NCBI RefSeq assembly: GCF_900564155.1
Contig: NZ_LS999839.1
Coordinates: forward strand, 1,113,097 to 1,177,096
Length of the DNA stretch: 64,000 bases
Source: Pedobacter schmidteae
GTDB lineage: Bacteria; Bacteroidota; Bacteroidia; Sphingobacteriales; Sphingobacteriaceae
Reading direction: 5' to 3'
The position numbers were made by a program, and so were the translations under genes. Shown piece by piece: positions 44,236 to 52,044 of this stretch (positions are counted from its first letter, which is position 1; every line of letters starts with the position of its first letter). The notes under the pieces were generated by a model. It was not told the DNA's origin and did not search any database. It saw only the letters and a list, made by a program, of their open reading frames with translations.

Positions 44236-45283
44236 AATGCAGTTAAAACAACTGCAGGGGCCATTGTCTTTGCGGCTGAACCTGGACGGGCAGCTGTACC
44301 TGTATTTCAGTGGCACGGCCTACCTGGGGATTCCCCAGAACGAGGATTTTAGGAACTGGTATGTGCAAGGGCTTAAAAAATATGGGCTGAACAATGGAAC
44401 CAGCAGGGGCAATAATATTCAACAAGGTATTTATGATGAGGCAGAAGCTTATGCTGCAAGCTATTTTGGGGCTCCGGCAGCTTTAATCACCTCCAGCGGA
44501 TACATGGCGGCCCAGCTGGCAGTTAAGTCGTTTTCTACTTACGGTAGGGTACTGTATGCGCCCCAAACACATCCCGCATTATGGCAAAACGGGCAACCTG
44601 ATGTCTCTTTTCCAGATTTCGCGGCATGGGCCAAGAATACCGTTTCGCAAATCAATCAGAGTCATCAGAAACACTGGGTATTGATCAGTAACTCCTTAAA
44701 TAACCTCTTCCCCGAATTGTACGATTTCTCTTTTTTACAGAAACTGCTTCCTGATAAGGAAATTGTGCTGATTGTGGATGATGCACATGGAATAGGGATA
44801 TTGAACGGCGGAAGAGGGATTTTAAACCTGATCCAGGCCCCGGCGCAGGTACGGGTAGTGGTCGTGGCCTCTATGGCCAAGGCTCTGGGGGTGGATGCGG
44901 GTATTATTCTGGCCGGTGCAGATATTATTGCTCAACTCAAACAACGGAACGAGTTTTTGGGCGCGTCCCCACCGGCGGCGGCAGGCTTGTATGCATTTAT
45001 GCAAGCGGGAAACCTATATCAGGAGGCCTTGGGAAGGCTTCATGAAAATATGGCTTATTTTGGAAGTCAGCTGGATAGGAGCAATTGGTTGTTTGTTGCA
45101 GATTATCCGGTTTATTTTAGCAGGGATGAAGCCTTGTACCAGCATTTGCTCAAAAATAAGGTGCTTATTTCTTCGTTCCCTTATCCCGATCAGGATGGCC
45201 CTGTCTTAAATAGGGTAGTGATGAGTAGTATGGCCAGCAGGACAAGTATAGACCAGTTGCTGGAGGCGATAAATAATGATTAA
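44222..45283 (+). CDS. Alpha-oxoamine-synthase-like PLP enzyme (BioF/KBL family)
   Basis: A 353-residue class I/II aminotransferase-fold enzyme. PLP Schiff-base Lys220 (SMAKALG), D186 in VDDAHGIGI, stacking H117 (THPALW), and ITSSGYMAA match 8-amino-7-oxononanoate synthase and 2-amino-3-ketobutyrate CoA ligase. It is shorter than BioF (about 385). The glycine-rich motif is GTSRGNN rather than GSGGSR, and no bio genes are near, so a biotin role is unlikely. Relatives use amino acids such as alanine or glycine. It overlaps dacB by 14 bp; the ATG at 44237 is an alternative start. Confidence 0.78.
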   Translation: MKSIEMQLKQLQGPLSLRLNLDGQLYLYFSGTAYLGIPQNEDFRNWYVQGLKKYGLNNGTSRGNNIQQGIYDEAEAYAASYFGAPAALITSSGYMAAQLAVKSFSTYGRVLYAPQTHPALWQNGQPDVSFPDFAAWAKNTVSQINQSHQKHWVLISNSLNNLFPELYDFSFLQKLLPDKEIVLIVDDAHGIGILNGGRGILNLIQAPAQVRVVVVASMAKALGVDAGIILAGADIIAQLKQRNEFLGASPPAAAGLYAFMQAGNLYQEALGRLHENMAYFGSQLDRSNWLFVADYPVYFSRDEALYQHLLKNKVLISSFPYPDQDGPVLNRVVMSSMASRTSIDQLLEAINND

Positions 45284-45290
45284 ATTCGGG

Positions 45291-45971
45291 TTAAAGACGC
45301 TGAAAAGGAATGTCCATCAGGTCGTACTGTTGCCAGTGGATGAAGTCAAAATGCCACCATTCATTTTCTAATACCCTGAATCCAAACTGCTGCATAGTAC
45401 TGATTAGCAAGGTGCGGTTTTTGATGACATGTGCAGGTAGCTTGTTGTAAGTTACAGCAGCCTCGGGGGCAAAACTATCATAAGCGGTAGGCATTTCAAT
45501 TGCTTTGCCGGTTTTCAGGTCTATTAAAGTCAGGTCTACCGCACAGCCCCGGTTGTGCCTGGAACCTTTTTTAGGGTTGGCTACAAAATTTTTATCACTG
45601 GCTTCCTTATAAAAGGCTACTGTAATGCTATAAGGACGATAAGCATCAAAAATCTTTAAGCCATAGCCTTTTTTGTTCAATAGCGCCTGTACCTTTTTTA
45701 ACTGAACAACCACAGGTTTTCGGGCAAATGCACGGGCCTGCTGGTACATCACACGTTTCATGAAGTTATTGGTAGTGGCATATCTGATATCCAGCACAAT
45801 GCCGGGAATATGTTTTTTAAGTTCAAGCAATTGATAGTTGCTGCTCTTTTTGCAGGAGTCCAGGTAATCGGTATAGGCAATCACTTTCAGTCCATAGGGA
45901 TTGGATTTCGGTTTTTGAGCCTTAGCGGCAAAACCATACCCAATCATTAAAAACAAGAACAATATTTTCAT
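45291..45971 (-). CDS. D-Ala-D-Ala dipeptidase, VanX/M15D family
   Basis: A 226-residue secreted zinc dipeptidase. Signal peptide MKILFLFLMIGYGFAAKA, then DAYRP (R112), the zinc motif SRHNRGCAVDL (137-147; H139, D146), and EWWHFDF with catalytic E204 and zinc ligand H207. The reaction is D-Ala-D-Ala to two D-Ala. VanX is a vancomycin-resistance enzyme in enterococci, but without VanH or VanA here it more likely works in peptidoglycan turnover. It is convergent with the PLP-enzyme gene and lies 11 bp from the ald stop codon, probably in the same transcript. Confidence 0.9.
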   Translation of the reverse strand: MKILFLFLMIGYGFAAKAQKPKSNPYGLKVIAYTDYLDSCKKSSNYQLLELKKHIPGIVLDIRYATTNNFMKRVMYQQARAFARKPVVVQLKKVQALLNKKGYGLKIFDAYRPYSITVAFYKEASDKNFVANPKKGSRHNRGCAVDLTLIDLKTGKAIEMPTAYDSFAPEAAVTYNKLPAHVIKNRTLLISTMQQFGFRVLENEWWHFDFIHWQQYDLMDIPFQRL

Positions 45972-45982
45972 CTGGGGCAGGC

Positions 45983-47209
45983 TTATTGGTTGGCTGCTAC
46001 CAGCAATTCAATGTCTTTATAGGGAAGGTTGAACATGGCTGCAAGGTCTTTACTGGTTAGGTGGCCCTGATAAATGTAAAGGGCTTCTCTGATGCCAGGT
46101 TTGTTCCATACCACGTTCATTAGCCCACCCATATCACCGATGTCGACTAAAATGGGAGTAAAAATATTGGTTAAGGCGTAAGATGCCGTCCTTGGTACAC
46201 GGGAGGCAATATTGGGTACACAATAGTGGATGACATCGTGTTTTCGGAATACCGGGTCTTTATGGTTGGTTACCTCCGAGGTCTCAAAGCATCCTCCCTG
46301 GTCTATACTGACGTCTATCACCACCGAGTTTGGTTTCATCTTGGCGACAGTTTCTTCCATCACGACACAGGGGCTTCTGCCATGCGAAGCGCGAATGGCG
46401 CCAATAACTACATCGCAGGTGGTAATGGCTTTGCTAAGCACTATAGGTTGCATTACCGAGGTAAATACCCGGGTGCCCAGGTTATTTTGCAAGCGCCTGA
46501 GGCGATACAGAGAGCTGTCGAATACTTTTACTTCGGCGCCTAACGAAATGGCCGTACGTGCCGCATATTCGCCTACTGTTCCGGCACCAAGTATGACGAT
46601 CTCGGTAGGAGGAACACCCGTGAAGCCACCCAGCATCAGTCCTTTTCCGCCGGTTACATTGCTCAGGTATTCGGCTGCAATTAGAATAGAGGTTGCTCCA
46701 ACAATTTCACTCATAGATCTGACAACGCTAAGAATATTGCCTTCATCGCGCAGGTTTTCAAAACAAAGGGCATTGATCTTTTTATTCAGCAGGGCTTTCA
46801 GGTAAGTTTCTTTAAGTGCACCCATTTGGAGGGCCGAAATTAAGGTCTGACCTTTATGCATTAAGGTTATTTCTTCGAGGGTTGGCGGGGCAATTTTTAC
46901 AATGATATCTGCTTCAAAAACCTCTTTTTTATTAAAGGAGATGGTTGCGCCCTGTTCACTATAATCATTGTCAGAAAAATTTGCACCTACACCGGCCCCG
47001 GTTTCAATGATTACTTTGTGACCATTATTGATCAGCAGAGCGACAGAAAGTGGCGTTAAAGCAATTCTGTTTTCCTGGAAAGAAATCTCTTTAGGGATGC
47101 CTATGTATAAGCTGTTGTTTTTCTGGTTTATTTCTGACATTGCCTCCTTTGGTTGTATTAAACCTTTCTGGGCAATGGAGGCCATACCTTCGCGTAATCC
47201 TGTAGCCAT
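45983..47209 (-). CDS. ald: Alanine dehydrogenase
   Basis: A 408-residue NAD-dependent alanine dehydrogenase. N-terminal substrate domain (IGIPKEISFQENRIALTP), then VILGAGTVGEYAARTAISLG (Rossmann, GAGTVG) and MGGLMNVVWNKPGIREALYIYQGHLT near the end. The order and length fit the Bacteroidota alanine dehydrogenase/transhydrogenase-like type, which interconverts L-alanine and pyruvate with ammonia. It lies between the VanX-type gene and tsaE, all minus strand. Confidence 0.9.
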   Translation of the reverse strand: MATGLREGMASIAQKGLIQPKEAMSEINQKNNSLYIGIPKEISFQENRIALTPLSVALLINNGHKVIIETGAGVGANFSDNDYSEQGATISFNKKEVFEADIIVKIAPPTLEEITLMHKGQTLISALQMGALKETYLKALLNKKINALCFENLRDEGNILSVVRSMSEIVGATSILIAAEYLSNVTGGKGLMLGGFTGVPPTEIVILGAGTVGEYAARTAISLGAEVKVFDSSLYRLRRLQNNLGTRVFTSVMQPIVLSKAITTCDVVIGAIRASHGRSPCVVMEETVAKMKPNSVVIDVSIDQGGCFETSEVTNHKDPVFRKHDVIHYCVPNIASRVPRTASYALTNIFTPILVDIGDMGGLMNVVWNKPGIREALYIYQGHLTSKDLAAMFNLPYKDIELLVAANQ

Positions 47210-47270
47210 TGTAATTTATAGATTTGGATTGAAATTAAGCAAAATAGCTGAAATAAAGAGCGTTTGACAT

Positions 47271-47696
47271 TTAAATTTTTGAAATTGACAATAGCCGGTC
47301 ATTTTCATTCAGTACGCTGATGGCTATTTTCAGATAGTGTTGAGGTAATAGTGATTCTATTTTTTCTGGCCATTCTATAAAACAGGTATTTCCCGAATAG
47401 AAGTACTCCTCGTAACCAATGTCGTAGGCTTCCTGCAGATTTTTAATCCGGTAGAAATCAAAATGATAAATGATCCTACCGTTGGCATCATATTCGTTTA
47501 CAATAGAGAATGTAGGGCTGGAAACGACTTCCGTTACACCCATTGCACGGGCCAGGGCTTTGATCAGGGTGGTCTTGCCTGCGCCCATTTCTCCTTCAAA
47601 AATAAAGAAACGCTCATCTTGCGCTACTTCAACGATTTTTTTAGCGGCATCGTCCAGATTTGCCAGGCCTTTTACTTCAATTGTTGTACTTTCCAT
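47271..47696 (-). CDS. tsaE: tRNA threonylcarbamoyladenosine biosynthesis ATPase TsaE
   Basis: A 141-residue P-loop protein with Walker A GEMGAGKTTLIKAL and the TsaE pattern VVSSPTFSIVNEY, IYHFDFYRIKNLQEA and CFIEWPEKI. TsaE assists TsaB-TsaD in placing threonylcarbamoyl on A37 of tRNAs. The ATG at 47696 is preferred over an upstream one because the protein then starts MESTTIEVKGL, at the family's start. It lies between ald and porX on the same strand; the porX terminator separates the two. Confidence 0.93.
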   Translation of the reverse strand: MESTTIEVKGLANLDDAAKKIVEVAQDERFFIFEGEMGAGKTTLIKALARAMGVTEVVSSPTFSIVNEYDANGRIIYHFDFYRIKNLQEAYDIGYEEYFYSGNTCFIEWPEKIESLLPQHYLKIAISVLNENDRLLSISKI

Positions 47697-47800
47697 GTAC
47701 AGCAAATTTAACAGAATTCCATTGTTTTTTAGCATCAATAGGCCGAGCAGCCCAAAGCATTAAAGGAAGGCCGGAAAGGACAACTGAAAGGTGGCAATAA

Positions 47801-47823
47801 AAAAGGAGCTAAATCGCTCCTTT
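47801..47823 (-). terminator. Terminator after porX
   Basis: AAAGGAGC (47802-47809), loop TAAATC, GCTCCTTT (47816-47823). On the minus strand it is followed by a T-run. It lies 25 bp after the porX stop and 105 bp before the tsaE start. Confidence 0.87.
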
Positions 47824-47847
47824 CCTTAAAAATTAATCCGAAATCGT

Positions 47848-49404
47848 TTACCTGGAACTGTAGGTGGCAACAGGGATAATCATCTCTTCGAGTGAGATGC
47901 CGCCATGCTGAAAAGTTTCATTGTAATAGTTTACAAACTGATTATAATTGTTCTGATAAACGAAATAGCGGTCTTCCTTGGCAAAAATATAATTGGAACT
48001 GATGTTTATTTTTGGCAATTGGGCCTCGTGCGGGTTTTTAATTAAAAAGACCTCTTTGGCGTTGAAATTCAGGTTTCTGCCCTGTTTGTAGCGCAGATTG
48101 GTATTGGTATTTCTGTCGCCAATAACTTTACTTGGGTGTTTTACCCTGATGGTGCCATGATCGGTGGTGATCACCAGTTTCACTTTTTTCTGAGCAATTT
48201 TTTTCAGCAGGTCCATCAATGGAGAGTGTTCGAACCAGGAAAGCGTAAGCGAACGGTAGGCCGCATCGTCATTGGCCAGTTCACGGATCATCTGCATATC
48301 CGTACGCGCATGAGAAAGCATATCTACAAAGTTGTAGACGATAGCGTTGAATTCATTCTGCAACAGGTTGTTGATTTGCTCATTAAGGGCGCGGCCATCA
48401 TCGTAGGTTAATATTTTGTTGTAACTGAACTTGCAGTCTTTTCGGAGGTTGCGTTTAATATTATCGGCCATAAAGGTGCCTTCATGCATATTTTTTCCAC
48501 CCTCGTCATCGTCGTTTTGCCACAACCCTGGAAAGCGTTTTTCCATTTCCAGGGGCATTAATCCCGAGAATATGGCGTTGCGGGCATATTGTGTTGCCGT
48601 AGGCAGGATGCTCGAGTAGGTGTCCTCATCGTCCATTCTGAAATATTCCGTAATCAGGGGATTGATGATGCGCCATTGATCGTAACGCAGGTTGTCAATC
48701 AGAATAAAGAAAACAGGGGTGTTATTATTGATTAATGGAAACACCTTCTTTTTCAGCAATTCGTTAGAGAGCAGGGGCGCTTTACCTTTGCCGTTTACCC
48801 AACCGAGGTAGTGATCTTCAATGAATTTAGAGAATTGCATATTGGCTTCCGACTTTTGCATGGTCAGGATTTCATGCATTTGCGGATCGTCCAGCTTTTC
48901 CAGTTCCAGCTCCCAAAACACCAGTTTTTTATATACTTCTACCCATTCTTCGTAGCTCAGTCTGTCGTTTAGCGTCATGCCCAGGCGTCTGAAATCCTGC
49001 TGATAAGCCATGGATGTCTTTTCACTAACCAGTCTTTTGTTGTCGATGATCTTTTTAATGGTCAGTAAAACCTGCTTCGGATTTACCGGTTTGATCAGGT
49101 AATCGTCTATTTTAGATCCGATAGCATCTTCCATCAGGTTTTCTTCTTCACTTTTGGTGATGAGGACCACAGGAACGTCGTTCCGTATGTTTTTTATGGC
49201 GGTAAGGGTTTCCAGTCCACTTAGCCCGGGCATGTTTTCGTCCAGGAAAACCAGGTCAAAATGCTCTTTTTCAAAGGCTTCAAGGGCATCGTTGCCGTTG
49301 GTAAAGGTGGTTACGTGGTATCCTTTTTCGTTTAATAGTAATATATGTGGTTTTAATAAGTTAATCTCATCATCGGCCCATAAAATCTTAGTCTCTTGCA
49401 TCAT
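47848..49404 (-). CDS. porX: Response regulator with PglZ phosphodiesterase domain, PorX-like
   Basis: A 518-residue protein. Receiver domain 1-~120: acidic pair D11/D12, phosphoacceptor D55 (FLDENMPG) and K105 (IKP). A linker follows, then an alkaline-phosphatase-superfamily PglZ domain (about 190-500) with FFILIDNLRYDQW, FVDMLSHART, VVITTDHGT-type (KLVITTDHGTIRV) and C-terminal HGGISLEEMIIPVA. This is PorX, which in Porphyromonas regulates the type IX secretion system with PorY. T9SS genes are not in the window, so that role is inference. It lies upstream of tsaE. Confidence 0.92.
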   Translation of the reverse strand: MMQETKILWADDEINLLKPHILLLNEKGYHVTTFTNGNDALEAFEKEHFDLVFLDENMPGLSGLETLTAIKNIRNDVPVVLITKSEEENLMEDAIGSKIDDYLIKPVNPKQVLLTIKKIIDNKRLVSEKTSMAYQQDFRRLGMTLNDRLSYEEWVEVYKKLVFWELELEKLDDPQMHEILTMQKSEANMQFSKFIEDHYLGWVNGKGKAPLLSNELLKKKVFPLINNNTPVFFILIDNLRYDQWRIINPLITEYFRMDDEDTYSSILPTATQYARNAIFSGLMPLEMEKRFPGLWQNDDDEGGKNMHEGTFMADNIKRNLRKDCKFSYNKILTYDDGRALNEQINNLLQNEFNAIVYNFVDMLSHARTDMQMIRELANDDAAYRSLTLSWFEHSPLMDLLKKIAQKKVKLVITTDHGTIRVKHPSKVIGDRNTNTNLRYKQGRNLNFNAKEVFLIKNPHEAQLPKINISSNYIFAKEDRYFVYQNNYNQFVNYYNETFQHGGISLEEMIIPVATYSSR

Positions 49405-49463
49405 TAATATAAATTTAAGTTACTGAAGCGCATTGAAAAGGGATATTGCTGTTCCTGGCTTTA

Positions 49464-49545
49464 CGTCATCCTGAATTTATTTCAGGAACTCGTAAAAGAA
49501 AGTCAATCCTGCATGTGTTAGATCCTGAAATAAATTCAGGATGAC
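49464..49545. repeat. GTCATCCTGAA-type palindromic repeat, full copy
   Basis: Two 23-bp arms in inverted orientation: GTCATCCTGAATTTATTT... at 49465-49487 and its reverse complement at 49523-49545, identical over the arms, with a 35-bp spacer. Each arm is itself nearly palindromic (CCTGAA...TTCAGG). It lies in the gap between porX and the HD gene. Confidence 0.85.
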
Positions 49546-49624
49546 ATGCGTGCCTTTTTACATACGGTCTTTTAAGTATGGATAAAAATAGCAATTTTTG
49601 TACCGCATAATTTATTTTTAAGGA

Positions 49625-50848
49625 TTGAACAAAAAGAAAATCATAAATGATCCGGTATATGGCTTCATTAGTATTCCTTCGGAAGTTGTATTTGACTTGA
49701 TTTCGCACCCGTATTTTCAAAGGCTGAGGTACATTAAGCAGTTGGGAATGACACATCTGGTGTACCCGGGAGCTTTACATACCCGTTTTCATCATGCATT
49801 GGGGGCTATGCACCTGATGAGTCTGGCTATTGAGGTATTGAGGGCAAAGGGGCATGAAATAACGCCGGAGGAAGAGGAGGCTGCTACGATTGCGATTTTG
49901 TTGCATGACATTGGGCACGGGCCATTTTCTCATGCTTTAGAGCATACATTGGTCAACGGAATTAAACATGAGGACATTTCCATGATGATGATGGAAAAGC
50001 TGAATGTGGAGTTTGACGGTCGGTTGACATTAGCCATCGCGATTTTTAAAGGAGATTATGCCAAGAGTTTTCTTCCTCAGCTGGTATCGAGCCAGCTGGA
50101 TCTGGATAGGATGGATTACCTGAATCGTGACAGTTTTTTTACAGGGGTAAGTGAGGGCGTGATCAGTTTTGACCGCATCATCAAAATGTTCAATGTACTG
50201 GACAATCAGCTGGTGATTGAAGAAAAGGGGATTTACTCGATTGAAAAATTTTTGATCGCACGGAGACTGATGTATTGGCAGGTTTACTTGCATAAGACAG
50301 TTGTTGCGGGTGAAATGGTATTGGTAAAAATACTGGAACGTGCCAAACACCTGGCTTCACATGGGGCCGATCTTTTTGCTACGCCGGCATTGCAGCATTT
50401 TCTTAAAAATGAGGTTACAGAACCTGAATTTTTTAAAACAGATTTGCATTTGTCGCATTTTTCGAAGTTGGATGATCAGGATATTTTTGCTTCTGTAAAA
50501 GTGTGGATCGCGCATCCTGATAGAATTTTGTCGCAACTTTGCCGGATGCTGACACAGCGAAACCTATACAAGGTAGAGATTAGTAATGATGCGCCGGAGG
50601 AAAGCAGAGTTCAGGATTTGAGGGACCGTACAGCAGCCTTTTTGGAACTTAATGACACTGAAGTGTGCTATTTTGTATTTACCGATGTGATCCGGAATAG
50701 GGCGTATAATGCCGGAAGCGGAAATATTAACATTTTACTGAAAAACAATACAATTATTGATATTGCAAAGGCATCTGATTTATCTAACTTAGCGTCTTTA
50801 GACAAAACGGTGAAAAAACACATACTTTGCTACCCAAGAATTATTTAG
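49625..50848 (+). CDS. HD-domain phosphohydrolase
   Basis: A 407-residue protein with the HD signature: RFHHALGAMHL (H56/H57), LLHDIGHG (H94, D95) and QLDLDRMDYLNRD (about 157-169). It resembles the dNTP triphosphohydrolase/SAMHD1-like proteins common in Bacteroidota; the exact nucleotide substrate is unknown. The start is TTG at 49625 (NKKKIINDPVYGF), because no ATG precedes the conserved N-terminus in frame. It lies downstream of the repeat at 49464 and 120 bp before lpxD on the same strand. Confidence 0.88.
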   Translation: MNKKKIINDPVYGFISIPSEVVFDLISHPYFQRLRYIKQLGMTHLVYPGALHTRFHHALGAMHLMSLAIEVLRAKGHEITPEEEEAATIAILLHDIGHGPFSHALEHTLVNGIKHEDISMMMMEKLNVEFDGRLTLAIAIFKGDYAKSFLPQLVSSQLDLDRMDYLNRDSFFTGVSEGVISFDRIIKMFNVLDNQLVIEEKGIYSIEKFLIARRLMYWQVYLHKTVVAGEMVLVKILERAKHLASHGADLFATPALQHFLKNEVTEPEFFKTDLHLSHFSKLDDQDIFASVKVWIAHPDRILSQLCRMLTQRNLYKVEISNDAPEESRVQDLRDRTAAFLELNDTEVCYFVFTDVIRNRAYNAGSGNINILLKNNTIIDIAKASDLSNLASLDKTVKKHILCYPRII

Positions 50849-50917
50849 CACTTTTTAACAAAATAACTGACAATTAAACCCTTTTTTTGGTCGTTGATTA
50901 GGTAGACTTGGGTCGGC

Positions 50918-50931
50918 AACCTAAATAGGTT
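50918..50931. promoter_or_regulatory. Palindrome abutting the lpxD promoter
   Basis: AACCTA-AA-TAGGTT, a perfect 6-bp inverted repeat, ends 2 bp before the -33 TTTG of the lpxD promoter. Its position suits a regulator site; the binding protein is unknown. Confidence 0.4.
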
Positions 50932-50933
50932 TA

Positions 50934-50964
50934 TTTGTTCATATCAATTTAACATATAACTTTG
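50934..50964 (+). promoter_or_regulatory. Promoter of the lpx-efp operon
   Basis: TTTG (50934-50937), 19-nt spacer, TAACTTTG (50957-50964). Both elements and the spacing match the Bacteroidota consensus. The predicted transcription start (about 50969-50971) falls on the ATG of lpxD. Confidence 0.72.
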
Positions 50965-50968
50965 TAAA

Positions 50969-52042
50969 ATGCAATTTACTGCCAAGCAGATAAGTGAGTT
51001 TATAGATGGTACCATTGAAGGCGATGAAAACGTTGGGGTGACTGAGCTTTCCAAGATAGAAAATGGTAAGACCGGGTCTTTATGCTTTCTATCTAATCCA
51101 AAATACGAGAGTTATTTATACCAGACCAATGCGTCTGTAGTTATCGTTGGGAGGGATTTTGCGCCTTCACAACCCATCAGTAGCACCCTTATTAAGGTGG
51201 CTGATCCTTATAGCGCCTTTTCGGTGTTACTGGATAAGTATAACGAGGTGGTAAACCAAAGCAATACGCAGGTTGGCATCGAGCAACCTAGTTTTATTCA
51301 CCCTACAGCAAAAATTGGCAGAAATGTATTTATTGGTGCCTTTTCTTATATAGCCGAAAACGTAGAGATCGGAGACGATTGTAAGGTTTCTGCGCAGGTT
51401 TACATTGGCGCGGATAGCCTGATTGGAAAAAACTGCAGTCTTTTTCCGGGCGTAAAAATTTATAACCGTTCTGTTCTTGGCAATAATATTGTTATTCATT
51501 CTAATACCGTAATTGGAAGTGATGGATTTGGCTTTGCGCCACAACCGGATGGTACATATACCAAAATTGCGCAGATCGGGAATGTGGTGATAGAGGATGA
51601 TGTGGAGATCGGTGCAAATACAGCTGTGGATAGGGCGACGATGGGCTCTACCTTTATCAGAAAAGGCGTTAAACTGGATAATTTAATTCAGATTGCGCAT
51701 AATGTTGATGTGGGTGAGCATAGTGTAGTCGCGGCGCAGACGGGTATTTCGGGGAGTTCTAAAGTGGGCGAGAAATCGGTAATTGGTGGACAGGTAGGTA
51801 TCGCAGGGCACCTTTCGTTGGCCAAAGGGACTCAGATTGGCGCCCAGGCGGGAATCAATTTTAATATAACGGAAGAGAATAGACAATGGCATGGCAGCCC
51901 GGCCCAACCTTTAAGAAACTGGATGCGTGCTTCAGTAATTTTTAAGCAGCTGCCGAGCGTTGAAAAAAGAATAGCAAACCTTGAAGCAAAAATAAAGGAG
52001 CTGAACCTGATCATCGAACAAAACAGTACAATACCAAAATAA
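50969..52042 (+). CDS. lpxD: UDP-3-O-(3-hydroxyacyl)glucosamine N-acyltransferase LpxD
   Basis: A 357-residue left-handed beta-helix acyltransferase that adds the N-linked acyl chain in lipid A synthesis. Its N-terminal uridine-binding domain (LSKIENGKTGSLCFLSNPKY) is followed by hexapeptide repeats, VIGSDGFGF and IAHNVDVGEHSVVAAQTGISGS, containing the catalytic His region. It starts the operon lpxD-lpxC/fabZ-lpxA-ABC-efp; the spacing to lpxC is 2 bp. The start agrees with the family, so the promoter placement implies a leaderless or near-leaderless message. Confidence 0.96.
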   Translation: MQFTAKQISEFIDGTIEGDENVGVTELSKIENGKTGSLCFLSNPKYESYLYQTNASVVIVGRDFAPSQPISSTLIKVADPYSAFSVLLDKYNEVVNQSNTQVGIEQPSFIHPTAKIGRNVFIGAFSYIAENVEIGDDCKVSAQVYIGADSLIGKNCSLFPGVKIYNRSVLGNNIVIHSNTVIGSDGFGFAPQPDGTYTKIAQIGNVVIEDDVEIGANTAVDRATMGSTFIRKGVKLDNLIQIAHNVDVGEHSVVAAQTGISGSSKVGEKSVIGGQVGIAGHLSLAKGTQIGAQAGINFNITEENRQWHGSPAQPLRNWMRASVIFKQLPSVEKRIANLEAKIKELNLIIEQNSTIPK

Positions 52043-52044
52043 TA

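Noticed and set aside
44222..45283. Biotin biosynthesis gene bioF
   Set aside because: No other bio genes are close, and the length and glycine-rich motif differ from BioF.
45291..45971. Vancomycin-resistance operon (VanX-type gene)
   Set aside because: No vanH or vanA is nearby; the enzyme fits ordinary peptidoglycan turnover.
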